A stretch of DNA of 64,000 nt from Ecdyonurus torrentis (GCA_949318235.1 OX439137.1:2597249-2661248); one strand, 5' to 3'; shown: positions 52,495 through 63,878, numbered from the stretch's first letter. Made by a program: numbers and translations. The notes: generated by a model not told the origin, from the sequence alone.

Positions 52495-52801
52495 TTAAAG
52501 GCGTAGAACACCTTGAACAAAAAAGTTGTGCAATATCCTAACAAACCTGAAAATCAACGTTGATTTGGCCAGAGTCATTTATTTCTAATGTATTTTCCAT
52601 TCACAAAATACCACTGACGTCACAGCTCACCCGGTTTACTTGCGGGTGCACTAGGCGAGCTGTGACGTCAGTGACCGCCAGTGGCATTTTGTGAATGGAA
52701 ACTAAATTAGAAATCAATGACTTTGGCCAAATAAACGTTGATTTTTACGTTTGTTAGGATATTACACAACTTTTTTGTTCAAAGGTGTTCTACGCTTTTA
52801 A
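52495..52801. mobile_element. Family E palindromic element, second copy
   Basis: Same TTAAAGGCGTAGAACACC ends and the same architecture as 2642-2958. The arms carry TGACGTCACAGCTC. The centre differs, as expected for a foldback element. Confidence 0.9.
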
Positions 52802-53265
52802 GCAATAGACATTTCAATATTTTCTCACCAGTTTGTAAGGCTAAATTTGACTTGTAAGGTGTATGTATGATGGGGCTACTATATCTGATAGCTATCTTAG
52901 CATACATTAGTGATGAGTGATGATCCTGATGATAACTTTTGTTTTGGGTACTTTTTTTTTTTCTTCTTCAAACTGCTCATTTAGGCCTATACCTAAAAAA
53001 AAAATCTATTGCAGTATTATTAATCCCAGTGACTTCCAAAAGTAATGGTGTTCTGAAAGCCAATATATTTGTCGTATTTATTAGTATTATTGTTCTTCCG
53101 TATTGTTTCTTTAGTTGTCAATTTGCAGTAAGAAAAAACTCCATAAAACTTTGTTGTCAAATATTTATTATTATTGTCATAAATATAATATAAAAATAAA
53201 TTAATGTGTACTGTCTTAGAGAGAAATATTAAACATATTTTTGGTTCTATATATTAAAATTGTTA

Positions 53266-53411
53266 CCCAGTAAACCACAACTTTTTTACATTTACTTTTC
53301 CAGTGCAAGAATGTCACTCCCAGCTCACGTGATGTCACTGATATTGACATTCTTTTATTGGACAAGTGCTTTGCAATCTACATGTGAAAAAACTGTGGTT
53401 TATACTGGGAT
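53266..53411. repeat. Palindromic element, about 145 bp
   Basis: CCCAGTAAACCACAACTTTTT at the left is inverted at the right (AAAAACTGTGGTTTATACTGG). Confidence 0.75.
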
Positions 53412-53496
53412 GTTTGTGTTTTGAAACTTGATAATCCTATGAAATCCTAGCCTTGGTGCAGTAGTTCTCTAATATACGCTGAAAACATGGTCCTGC

Positions 53497-53804
53497 TATA
53501 GGGTGTGTACGCATGACCTCATTCTGAGTGCTTTTCGATGCTCATCTTGAGTGATGAATAACATTGCTCAGCATAGGACAAACGTAGTTTTTGGCTATTT
53601 TCTTTGGTAAATTAGCTATTTTTTGGTCATTATTATTTTTCTTGCATACTTGAGGTACTAATTCAACCTGTTAACAACATCAATGCTCTCAAAAAAAATT
53701 CGAAGTATTTTTAAACTGGCAAAATGTGCCATTTGCCTATACTGGCTTATGTTATTTAGTACTCACTTATGACGTCGACTTTAACATGAATGAAACCACC
53801 CTAT
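53497..53804 (+). repeat. Family A copy, full length
   Basis: Starts TATAGGGTGTGTACGCATG and ends ACCACCCTATTA. It is nearly identical to the copy at 2202-2516, which suggests recent mobility. Confidence 0.85.
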
Positions 53805-54218
53805 TATATATAAGGATAGGAAATTAGGGGAACCTAAGATTTTCCCACGAACCCTCACCTGCAAGCTTTTTATTATTATTATTACTCTTTTAATAAAGTA
53901 CTATATATAGTTCTAAAATAAAAGTCGGTATATAATATGTATATTTTTCATTATACATAGGATAGATATATTATAGCCTAACACATAAAGTGAAATTATA
54001 ATGCATAATATATTTTGTAATTTCAAATGAGTATTTTTATTGTTGTTGTTATTATTTATTATTTTGCCTATAAATTTTTAGGGGACTGTTGGGAAAACAA
54101 AAAGGGTTTCCTATTTTTTAATAAGAAATCAAATTTGGAAATTTTCAAATAAGGGATAATAGTCACGCATTTATGTATTTTAACCAACTTAATAACTGCT
54201 CCAATTAGAATTGTATTA

Positions 54219-54860
54219 TAGGTGATATAATTCACCCTTTTACTGTCGTCAGAACTCCGTTTCCTTCGTAAAACTTCTAATTTTGACATACGTCGTACAA
54301 GGTGACTGTCAATACAGACCCACGTCGTGGTCTCTTAGGTACAATACATTAGTGCTGTTCGTAAACCCTGTGCTCTGCTCCTAAAATGACAATCGCCTTT
54401 GGTTTTTTAAATGGAATGCGCATTTTTTGGTGCAAGAGAACAGGGTTTACGAACAGCCACTAATGCTGTTCGTAAACCCTGTTCTCTTGCACCAAAAAAT
54501 GCGCATTCCATTTGAATAACCATAGGCGATTGTCATTTTTGGTGCAGAGAACAGGGTTTACGAACAGCATTACTAATGCTGTTCGTAAACCCTGTTCTCT
54601 TGCACCAAAGAATGCGCATTCCATTTGAATAACCATAGGCGATCGTCATTTTTGGTGCAGAGAACAGGGTTTACGAACAGCATTACTGATCTATATAACA
54701 GCATAATTATGTATCTGGAAGAGGAGGAGGGACAAAAAAAAAAATCCCATCTTTCGGTGTTAAATTTCCCCTCATGTTTTGATTCACCTTATTGTGTGAC
54801 GTGTGACGTTTCATACCTGATGCTACCTACGTAAACCACCACCTTCTATATTATACACCT
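54219..54860 (+). repeat. Family I element split by a cluster of family D elements
   Basis: Left part 54219-54345 (CCCTTTTACTGTCGTCAG ... GGTACAATACATTA), right part from about 54715 (GGAAGAGGAGGAGGGAC ... CCACCTTCTATATTATAC). Together they match the uninterrupted copy at 59469-59748. Confidence 0.82.
54346..54686. repeat. Three family D palindromic elements in tandem
   Basis: Each unit of about 110 bp runs from ATGCTGTTCGTAAACCCTG to its inverse CAGGGTTTACGAACAGCAT around a core with AATGCGCATTCCATTTGA. The second and third are separated by only TACTA. Likely TA target. Confidence 0.88.
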
Positions 54861-55575
54861 TGGAATTTTACAAAGAATCAAAATGAACAATAATAAACTT
54901 TATGCAATATATTTTACCAAATCCACTTGTTGAATTCTTTCGATACTTTTTAAAATTTGGTAAAATTCGCGCCATTCTTAAAAACAAATGACAGTAAACG
55001 TAAACAAAGTCGTATATAACAAAAACCAAACATTTCACTTTTACAATGTAAAAAAAAGTTTTTTGGTGATATAATTTTTATAATTTCTTCATTAACGATT
55101 AAAGAAATCTACATTTTTACTTATCTATCGTGTACTTAAGTAAGTAAGGTATTCAATTTCGTTTATAATTAATATTTCAATTATTTTAACTTTCTCTGAA
55201 CTTCAATTCAAACATTGAAATAATCAACAAGCTTTGTCGCGTTCATGCAATGCATACATAGAATTCCTCTAATATATCATTTATGCATGGTTCATTTATG
55301 TTTATTTTAAGCTTGAGTACTCTATTTTAACCTTTTATATGTAATGTATGATTAGGCCAAAATAATGAAAATTATATTTCAATATTAGAGTATTGCAAAT
55401 TTAATTGTTTATTATTGTACGTACATATGTGTCTTAATTCATACATTTTGAAATTGTGTTTTATCGCTCTCATGTATGTTACAATAAAGGTATAAGCTTT
55501 TCAGCTTATAATTTAAGACTTCTTCTAATAAAATAAAGAAAAGAAATGAATGCTGAGGGCTAGGGCACCCACGTA

Positions 55576-55659
55576 CAGGGGCGTATCCAGGATTTTGCAA
55601 TGGGGGAGTGGGGGGGGGGGGAGTCCGGACCCTACCCCCCCCCCCTGTATACGCCCCTG
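55576..55659. mobile_element. hAT-type micro-element, 84 bp, 8-bp target duplication
   Basis: The ends are CAGGGGCGTATCCAGG and its near inverse (TGTATACGCCCCTG), flanked by CCCACGTA at 55568-55575 and 55660-55667. The interior is a G-run followed by a C-run. It sits about 70 bases upstream of the acceptor of the first ZAD exon. The proline/glycine-rich ORF on the minus strand is a by-product of it. Confidence 0.9.
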
Positions 55660-55739
55660 CCCACGTAAATACTGGTTTAATGTTAACTCTGTAGTACCTC
55701 AAGATTCAGCTAATTAAGTTAAATTTCAGGTGCTGAGAG

Positions 55740-55865
55740 ATGGATATACACTTACGTTGTAGAACCTGTGCTTGTATTTTGGATGAGGACTCTCCCAGTC
55801 AGTCTCTTCTGCTGGACCCATTACAACAACATCTACACTGGGCCATCAATAACTATGCCCTTACG
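55740..55865 (+). CDS. ZAD-C2H2 gene exon 1 (start codon)
   Basis: 42 codons from ATG to ACG/GTAAGA, with MDIHLRCRTCACILDED at the start. The exon begins at 55730 after AAATTTCAG, so an untranslated exon must lie further upstream; I could not locate it. Confidence 0.85.
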
Positions 55866-58800
55866 GTAAGAAATACAAAATGGAACATGCACTTGCAATG
55901 AAATGCACCTAAGAAAGTTAGATCAAGAAAGAACCACTAAAACAAATTTAAATTGTACATAGAGCATAATTTTTTAAATTCAAATTCTTCTATTAGGTAT
56001 CGGTATCTAAAATTTAAGTTTTCGTTAATGGGGTAGAAATTTCTTAAAATTTTGTAAAAAGCAGAAAGCTTATCGAGGGTGCTCCGCTATAACGTCCTAA
56101 GTCCACTTAACCTTGAAAGATAAAAAAATCGGCTAACTTTTACCATTTCAGGTCATTTGCAGTAAAAAATATTTTTCAAGGTCAAATGGACGTAGGACAT
56201 TGTAGTGGAGCACCCTCGGGGGGCTCACTAGCAGCTGTGACGTCACTTGTTCTGGAAAATGCAATGTTAACCTCATGGGCAAAACGATTCACGTGACGTC
56301 ACAACACCGTAGTGAGCCTATCCTGGAGCAGGGGGAGCCCAGGCGCAGAATTTCAAATAAGCCCCGCCCACAAACTACCCAGCTGATCGGTTTTGATGGC
56401 TAATGTAAGTAGATAACTTATGTAATCCAGAGAGGATTCCCGCTGAAAAGTACTGGTCAGCTGGAGACGCGTATTGCGGGTCAAAATTACATTGATCAAA
56501 TGGGCAACAAAATATAGCTTCCAGGATAAAATAAAATTAAAGGCAACAGAAAATTGAATAACGATATTCTCTTTGGATTACCTATCTATAGAAATACCTT
56601 ATTGATGGCGTCACTCTGGGACCAAGTGCAATGTAAAAAGGTCTATCAAACCCCTTTAATCTGGATTTACGCCAAAATACGTAACTTTGACGAGTTTTTC
56701 ACCCCTAAACAAAAGATGTATTGGTATTTCAGGCAATTAAATCTGGGGTTATCATATCGCTAGAAATAAATGTTACAATTTTATTGTCCAAAAAGCACCT
56801 CGCCACAGCCAATATAATGGCAATCTGGTCCCAGAACTACGTCACACGCGCAGAAGCACTTTTTTTTTTTCTTCTTTTTTTTCTTTGACTGCATTTAAGC
56901 ACCCCGAATCCTCCAAAACCCTGTATGTTGTGTACGTTCAAGTTCATCCAAAGCAGGTTGGTCACAGCCTAACAAAACATCCCAGCATTTGCTATAACAG
57001 ACTAAGGAAACCATAGAAACACTCAGTCAGGATGGACGACAAGGTTGAGCTTGCATCCCAAATCTCTAAGCTAGCTCCTTGCCATCGCCTGGTTTACTTA
57101 AAAGCCTGGATGGTGGCTGGGATTGAACTCATGACCTCTTGCATGCAAGTCAGACTTGTGAACCACTAGACCATGGAGTCAGATTATTAGGAAATATAAT
57201 GGAAAGAATATTAGGAGACAGTTAGCTTCTTCTCCCTGCACCTCACTGATATCCACCATCAATATCTTACACACATTTCTGTATTGCAAATCAAAGAAAA
57301 GTAATAGATTATAATTAAAGCATGTTATATTAAAAGTTATAATACGTGAAAATATAATTAAAATAGATACAAAAAAAGGGATGCAAAATTGCAAGCTCAA
57401 GGTTGCTAGTTAGAGAATTTTATTGCTGTGATTGAAATGCAACCAAACACACTTGATTTGTCACTTGCCAAGTTGGGGAAACAAATATTTCGCCCTACCC
57501 CCTATCAATACATATATTGTGTTTCAATCAACTTAAATATCAAACTCTTAATTAATTAACAAAACTAATTCATTCAGTGAATCACGATACACATCAAGTG
57601 ATTATGGGGCTCTTCAGCCCAACGATCCAACAAATACAAAGCAAAGATACAGAGATGAACATGCATCAATTTGCATATAATGTGCTTTAATTATAATCTC
57701 AATAATAAAGAACAGGATAGAATTACCATCAAGGGCCTTACCACAGTAGAAGTTGTATGGAGAGGTCGAGGTCTTGCGTGGCACAGTATTTTGCTATAAA
57801 AAGTTTATTTTATAACTGAGAACTTTCGTCATGTGATAATGACATTATCAAACTGCTCAGTGATGTGCTCAAGTAAATAATTGAATGATAATATCATTAA
57901 CACACGACAAAAGCTCTCAGTTATAAAATAAACTTTTTGTAACAAAATACTGTGCCACGCAAGACCTCGACCTCTCCATACAACTTCTACTGTGGTAAGT
58001 AAGACCATAGCGCTGCTAATTCTATCCTGTTCTTTATTATTGATCCTAACAGCGATGGTTTTTTCCTTTAATTTATTTAATGATAATCTATTGCTTTTCT
58101 TTGATTTACATAGGTATTGGTTTTGTCTCATATTTATACATTTTTCTATTTATTGTTACAGCGTACAGAGGGATTACCTTATAAAGTGTGCTTACCCTGT
58201 GATGAACACATCAAAAATTCAATGATGTTTCAACAGAGATGTGAAAAAGCACAAAGACATTTCACTTCCATACTTAAAAAATCAAAAACTCATTCTAGAT
58301 CTCCAAATGAACAAATAAATAAAAATATTTGTGAAAATCAAGTGACTGAACATGAAATTAGTGCCATAAATACTCAGGAAAGTCATATTGTTAATAAAAA
58401 GTGCCTTCGTGAATCATCTACCAAGTGCTCAGAAAATATTAAACCAGTTAAAAATGTAGAAATAACTAATTCTGAGGAATTAACAGTTAGTGTTGTAAAA
58501 TTAGCTTCATTAAATAAGAAAAAAACAGATGAAAATTCAAAGAATGCCGCTGAAATAGTATTTGAGAAAGAAATTATAAAACATGACAATTCAGTATCAA
58601 AATATCCAGCAGATTTATTAGAATATATAAAAGGAGTAAAGTTAAGTATTAAGAAATGTGCAACTGAAAATTTATCAGAAATTGCATTAAATCTTGCAAA
58701 AAAGAAAGGAAATTCCAGATTATTGCCAAAATTTAAATTAGTTTATCAATTAATAGATGAAGAATTAACTAAACGTAATCAAATTGTTTCTAAAATCAAA

Positions 58801-61800
58801 GATACTAGTAAAATAGTATGTAAAAATGGTTTAGAAATTAGTTCATTAGCTAATACTACACCTCATAAAAAATTACCAGTGCCAATGGATATGGATTTAA
58901 TCCATAAAAATAGACAATTGAATTCAATATTACATGAGAGTCAAAAAGTGGTGCCAGTTTTGCAAGAAAATGTTGCAGTTGAAAGTAGTACCAAGTTTCC
59001 TGAAAATATAAATACTTTAGACAGTAGCATACCAAATATAGAAGATCAAGAAAATAGTACAGAGTGTTCCCCAAAAATACCCAAAATTGATATTGGAAAT
59101 ATGAAAGTTCCACCTGTACAAGCAACTTCAGTTGTGAATAAAAATCCTGCATCAGAAAATCTAGAAATTGGGTTGATTAATAATTCCAGTGCTGTGAGTT
59201 GTATGAAAATACAAGAAACCATTCACACCCTGGAGTTGAACTCTGTGTCTATTGAAAATTTGACAAGTATCCATTCTCGTATCATAAAGCCAGATGATCC
59301 GTCGGACTATGATTCTGATGCAACAGTAAGAGCTGACGTATTTGTGAAAGAAGAAGTGGATATTGATGAACAGGATGTGACAACTCCAATTAAAGGTGAG
59401 AAATTTAAATTAGCAAGATCTTATTACAGTAGGATTAAAAAATAAAAAATAAAAAAAAATCTACTGTTCAAGGTGTATATATAGAAGGTGGTATTATCTG
59501 CCCTCTTACTGTCGTCAAAACTCGGTTCCCTTCGTAAAACTTTGATTTTTGACATACGTCATAGAAGGTGACAGAGCCCTGTGGTCTCTCCGGTTACAAG
59601 ACATTATTATCTGGAAGAGGAGGAGGGACACAAATTTCCCCTCTTTCGGTCGCTTTAAATTTCCCCTCTTGTTTTGATTCCCCTCCTGTGATGTTTCATA
59701 CCTGATGCTACCTGGGCAAACTACATCACCTTCTATATATACATCTTGCTACTGTTAACATTTTATGCATTTCTGTGTATCTAAATATTCATGTTTGTAC
59801 ACTCCTCCAGTTTTAAAATCACCCATCAAAGTGAAGCTGCTTTCTTTAGAAAATGTTCAACATATCATCTTAAGTGACAACAGTGTTGCAAGATTTAATT
59901 TCACGGAACACCTGCAGCTCCTGCAGTGAAGTTTAAATCTGCTGTCACTTAAGATGACATGTTGACCATTTTCTAAAGAAAGCGGCTTCCTTTTAATTGG
60001 TAATTTTAAAACCAGAGAAGTGTACTGGGGGGGCTACATTAAGTTTTTCAGTCAAAGAATTATATGCTTTTTCTTACTCCCACCAATACAAGTTGATGTA
60101 TAATAATATAAGAGTGGTAATAATTACAACATTTCTCTTCCTTTTGTACCTACCCATAAATATCATAGTTATCTATCATACTTGCATCAACACTAAAGAC
60201 TCCTGAAAATACACGCATGCGTGATACACAGTCAATAAAATATTTGTGAGTTGAGAGTAAACATGCATGTTTATGGATAATATGAAATTTCCATACATTT
60301 AAATTTACCCTCATTAAGTGGGGTAACTTTGGACAAATTTGTAAAAATTATTTACGCTTAAAAGCCCTTGTCAACTTCCTTTTTTATCATTTAGAATACT
60401 AGATTGATAATTACCATACCTTATGAATTAGACACCAACACGTTGATTTTGTATTTATTTTTATTTTGACGGTTATTTCACGCATCTGACATCACAATGT
60501 ACCACCGCCAATCACAGTCACCGCCCTGGTCACGTGATAAAGTTAAGCCCCTCCCTCAAGTTCTTTACCCCATCACGGCTCCATCGGTACATTGTGATGT
60601 CAGTTGCGGGAAATAACCGTTAAAATAAAAATAAATACAAAATCAACTTGTTGGTGTCTAATTCATGGATAATAAGGTATGGTAATTATCAATCTAGTAA
60701 TAAATGATAAAAAAAAGTACCGGTAAGTTGACAAGGGCCTTAGCTATGAAGCTCATAGAAATATGAAACAAAAACTGAAAGATAGAGGGCAGAAATCAAG
60801 CTTTGTTTTATGTTTCTAAGGCATTGCAAAAGTAGGTTTAGTTATAAAATAAACAAACTGACAGCTCAACAATACTAACAAAGTAGCAGACAACTTAGTG
60901 TTCCTGTCTACATTTAACATGCTTTCTTATGGGGCAATGTAACTTACCTTTGTGAATTTTTTATTGATGCTGAATTTTTACTGTAGCGTACTGAGTCTCA
61001 ACTCAAAGCTTTTGTTTACCTAGATTTGAAGTCAATAGGGAACTGATTAAAATACAGGAAAACAGAAGCTTTAAGTCTCGTCAGTAAGCTGAAGTAAAAA
61101 AGTAAATAAAAAAAAAAAATAAAAAAACTCCGCGAAATGATTTTAACTCAAGTTATAACAGCTTTATTGCCCCATAAGAAAGCATGTTAAATGTAGACAG
61201 GAACACAAAGTCGTCTGGCTATCAATTTGTTAGTATTGTTGAGCTGTCAGTTTGTTTTTTTATTTACAGTATTTATTTATTTATTATTATTTTTTTTTTT
61301 TAAATCACTAAAACCTTACTTTTCCAAGTATTCTATTAGGGAGAAAATAATTATTGAAATTTTGGCCAAAATCACTCCAGGTGTCCAAAGTTACCCCACT
61401 AGACAGTACTGTACTTTTTCTTCTTCTTCTTCTTCTTTTTTTATTTTTTTAAAAACAAAAATTTTTATTAAAAATTATGTTACAAATTGTGACTAAAAAT
61501 TCCCGATCTTCATATTTTGCCAACAGGAAGCGTGACTTCTACACCTACCTTAAGTCCCCATCTGAAACTCCTCTCAGAATGTGAACCTACACTTGCTACC
61601 CAAGTAAACTGTGCAACAAAAAACAACAGCAGTCTCCACAATATAAGAATACAAACTGGACTACCAAAAAGTACACGTAAGAAACAAAAATTTTATTGCA
61701 AATCTTGTACATTTATCACAAAAAACAAAACTACTCTGATGTTACATATACACGACATGCATATCAGGTATTATCCTTGTAATATATGTAACAAAAAATA

Positions 61801-62677
61801 TAAAAGTCTAAAAACTTTAAAATTACATATCAAACTTGAACACAAAGAAAGTCAATGCAAAATATGTGATAAAAAATTTAAATACTCCGCACATCTACGT
61901 TCACATCTAAAAACACATTACGTAGGTCTATCTACTTTAGATTGCATATACAGTAACTGTAACTCTAAATTTAAAAGTAGATCAGAGTTACGGAAACATA
62001 TCAATTTAGAACATATTATAAAAAATACATTTGATTTTTTAAATTCATCAGACAGTCAAAAAAATCAAAACTCTGAATATTCAAAACAACATAAAACTCA
62101 AAATATTCTTATTTTAAGTAATAATAAAAATAAAGAAAAAGTGACAAATTCATCATTTTTTAAAACACAAAAATGCAAAATTAACAAAGTATATGATTGT
62201 CAAAAATGTGAGTCTGCGTTTTCTAGTAAGGTAAAACTACGTCAACATGATAAGGAAATACATAATATAAAAGTAAAACCATTTTCATGCATACATTGCA
62301 CCAAAAAATTCCAAAGTAGAAATGGTTTGAAATATCATATAAAAAATATACATGTAGAATTATTATGTAAAAAATGCAACATTAATTTTAAGACAAAATT
62401 CAAATTTGATGAACATTGTAATAAAAATTCTGCTAAATTTTCATGTGTAGTTGAAGAAGAAACTCCTATGTCATTGTCTCGTATCCAGGGTTATACTTGT
62501 AATTTTTGTAAATGTGAATTAGAATCTAAGAAAGCTCTTGAAATGCATATTTATAAGTTACATTTAGATGATTATTTCTTATTTAAGTGTGATTATTGTG
62601 GAAAACAAATCAAAACTAGTGCAGAATGTAAAATACATCTCAGGGAAGTTCATAATGAATTTAGTTCTAGTGAGTGA
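55740..62677 (+). CDS. ZAD-domain C2H2 zinc-finger protein
   Basis: A probable DNA-binding nuclear protein. Three coding exons (55740-55865, 58162-59395, 61527-62677) join in frame (phases 0 and 1) to 836 codons. Exon 1 gives CRTC at residues 7-10 and exon 2 gives CLPC soon after its start, followed by FQQRCEKAQRHF; this C-x2-C ... C-x2-C pattern with a trailing helix is the zinc-finger-associated domain (ZAD), a dimerisation module. Residues 80-453 are a low-complexity lysine/asparagine/serine linker ending in an acidic patch with VKEE (437-440), a SUMO-type site. Exon 3 carries C2H2 fingers at C511-H532, C538-H559, C564-H584, C593-H616, C678-H699, C708-H729, C778-H799 and C808-H829, plus a broken one at 734-750 that lacks its last histidine. 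No symbol is given because ZAD-C2H2 genes are numerous and poorly conserved. The start ATG is the first in exon 1 after the acceptor at 55729. Confidence 0.9.
56075..56310. repeat. Two abutting palindromic elements
   Basis: First: CGAGGGTGCTCCGCTATAACG inverted at GTAGTGGAGCACCCTCG. Second: GGCTCACTAGCAGCTGTGACG inverted at CGTAGTGAGCC, with TGACGTCAC in each arm. They meet at 56221/56222. Confidence 0.8.
56862..57181 (-). mobile_element. tRNA-derived SINE, second copy
   Basis: Read on the minus strand, the head has an A box TGGTCTAGTGG and a B box AGTTCAATCCC in about 70 nt. The body is shared with the copy at 19796, and an A-rich tail is seen as the T-rich run at 56862-56890. It lies in intron 1 of the ZAD-C2H2 gene in the antisense direction. 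Confidence 0.8.
57700..58062. repeat. Family F element, full length
   Basis: Starts AATAATAAAGAACAGGATAG and CAAGGGCCTTACCACAGTAG, ends with the inverse and ATTGATCCTAACAGCGATGG. Confidence 0.85.
58162..59395 (+). CDS. ZAD-C2H2 gene exon 2
   Basis: 1234 nt, phase 0 to 1, after TATTGTTACAG and ending AAAG/GTGAGA. Begins RTEGLPYKVCLPCDE, the second half of the ZAD. The rest is an AT-rich, lysine/asparagine-rich linker with no recognised fold. If the donor is not used, translation stops 16 codons later at 59443-59445. Confidence 0.92.
59469..59748 (+). repeat. Family I element, full length
   Basis: Starts CAAGGTGTATATATAGAAGG and ends with the inverse CCTTCTATATATACATCTTG. It begins 23 bases after the stop used if exon 2 is not spliced. 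Confidence 0.88.
59824..59992. repeat. Palindromic element, about 170 bp
   Basis: AAGCTGCTTTCTTTAGAAAATG at the left is inverted at the right (ATTTTCTAAAGAAAGCGGCTT). Confidence 0.85.
60361..60742. repeat. Palindromic element, about 380 bp
   Basis: AAGCCCTTGTCAACTTCC is inverted at GTTGACAAGGGCCTT, and GGTTATTTC with TACATTGTGATGTCAG is mirrored around the centre near 60540. Confidence 0.85.
60853..61256. repeat. Palindromic element, about 400 bp
   Basis: AACAAACTGACAGCTCAACA at the left is inverted at the right. The arms include AACATGCTTTCTTATGGGGC and its inverse. A related piece lies near 30800-30850. Confidence 0.83.
61527..62677 (+). CDS. ZAD-C2H2 gene exon 3 (stop codon)
   Basis: 1151 nt, entered in phase 1 after TTTTGCCAACAG, ending TGA at 62675-62677. 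Holds all the C2H2 fingers in two blocks (four fingers, an asparagine/lysine-rich gap of about 60 residues, then five). Confidence 0.94.
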
Positions 62678-62683
62678 ATTACA

Positions 62684-63299
62684 GTGAAAACTCGATTGTA
62701 TGTAGTTTGATTTTACGAATTTCTTGATATTATGAAGTCATTTTTTTTTTAGGTCCTAGCCATTGAGTTACATAGACGTTTCAATGTTAAAGGGCCACAG
62801 ACACTAAATTTTTAGAAGTTGTGCTTGATCTAATATTTAGTACAACTATTTATGAAAATAATTGTAAATGTCGTATGGAGCCTCTTCCTTTTAATTAAAA
62901 AGTTAAATCAAAGTTTATCAATCTTATATACTCTGCTTCACATATCTTCAGAACTGTCTCACGCTATTTGGTCACTTTTGGTGGCCAAAATCACATTAAC
63001 AGGTATTGCCACTTCAAAATGACTATAAAATGTGGCTGGGTGCTGATTAAAGATATAAACTTACATGAATCGAAGTATTAAAGTTCGATCGTTGTTTGGC
63101 CAAACAATGATCGAACTTTAATTTAATATTTAAATTAGAAGGAATAGTCGCTTCAGATTTTAACAACTTGTGAAATTGTTTTTGTACCTAAAAAATTCTA
63201 AAAAGTCAGTGTGTTTGTGGGCCTTTAATAAACTTGATTTTATGAAGTGGTCATTTTTTTGGGTCCCTTGCGACTTCATAAAATTTAGTTTTTACTGTA
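62684..63299. repeat. TIR element that begins next to the stop codon, interrupted by a TTAA element
   Basis: Left end ACAGTGAAAACTCGATTGTA, right end AAAATTTAGTTTTTACTGTA; the halves join across 62787-63228. Confidence 0.72.
62787..63228. mobile_element. TTAA-flanked element nested in the previous one
   Basis: Starts TTAAAGGGCCACAGACAC and ends GTGTTTGTGGGCCTTTAA. A perfect 46-bp palindrome (ATTAAAGTTCGATCG ...) lies inside at about 63079-63124. Confidence 0.82.
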
Positions 63300-63316
63300 T
63301 AGCCTTGCTTCAAAAC

Positions 63317-63620
63317 TATAGTGTGTATGCATTCATGTTAGATAAAGATACCTCAATAACATGAGCGGCATAGGAAAATAACTCATTTTGTCAGTTTAAT
63401 AATACTCAGTCTGTAATTTTTTTTTTTTTGAGAGCATTAATACTATATTGTATTTAGTATCTCAAGTATTTGAGAATAAAAATAATACCAAAAACAAATA
63501 ACCGATTTCCCAAAGAAAATTGACTTAAACAAAGTTTGTCCTATGCTGAGCAATGTTAATCACTGCTCCATTATGGCCTCCATGTGTAGTAAATATGATG
63601 TCATCCAGATATGCCCTATA
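63317..63620 (-). repeat. Family A copy, reverse orientation, diverged
   Basis: Starts TATAGTGTGTATGCATTCATG and ends ATGCCCTATAG, with the GAGAGCATTAATAC and CCCAAAGAAAATTG blocks inside. Confidence 0.75.
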
Positions 63621-63878
63621 GTGCAAGGTGGTAGTGACTCGCACCAAATTAAAAAAAAGGTTACCTCATAATTTGTAAAAAAAAAAAAAAAAAGAAAGAA
63701 AGAAAGAAAGAAAAGAAAATAAGCCACGTTTTACCAGGTTTATTGTGGTTGATTCAACTTATTTTCAATACTATTAATTTTAGCCTATTATTACCTATGA
63801 TTATTATTTTTAATATTAGTTATTTTCTATTTAAACTTACATTTTTACCAACTAATTTTTAAGTTCTTTTGTCATGTA

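Larger units (their letters stand above)
43140..55729. other. Intergenic region between the PPP1R16-like and ZAD-C2H2 genes
   Basis: No coding exon recognised. Contains repeats of families A, B, D, E, F, H, I and J, the second minisatellite element, palindromes, (CT)n at 44199-44246, (AT)n at 44370-44416 and poly(A/T) runs at 43968-43994, 44878-44901, 50333-50360 and 51870-51903. The parts 46230-47090, 51400-52490 and 54880-55560 show nothing beyond AT-rich DNA. Confidence 0.65.
55866..58161 (+). other. ZAD-C2H2 intron 1, 2.3 kb
   Basis: Contains two adjacent palindromes (56075-56221 and 56222-56310), an antisense SINE, and a family F element at 57700-58062. No exon recognised inside. Confidence 0.8.
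59396..61526 (+). other. ZAD-C2H2 intron 2, 2.1 kb
   Basis: Almost entirely made of four foldback elements: family I (59469-59748), a hairpin at 59824-59992, a hairpin at 60361-60742 and a hairpin at 60853-61256. Confidence 0.85.

Noticed and set aside
55439..55702. Proline/glycine-rich ORF on the minus strand.
   Set aside because: It is produced by the G-run and C-run of the 84-bp hAT element.
57112..57181. tRNA gene with A and B boxes.
   Set aside because: The sequence is the head of a SINE shared with 19796-20130 and does not give a credible complete cloverleaf.
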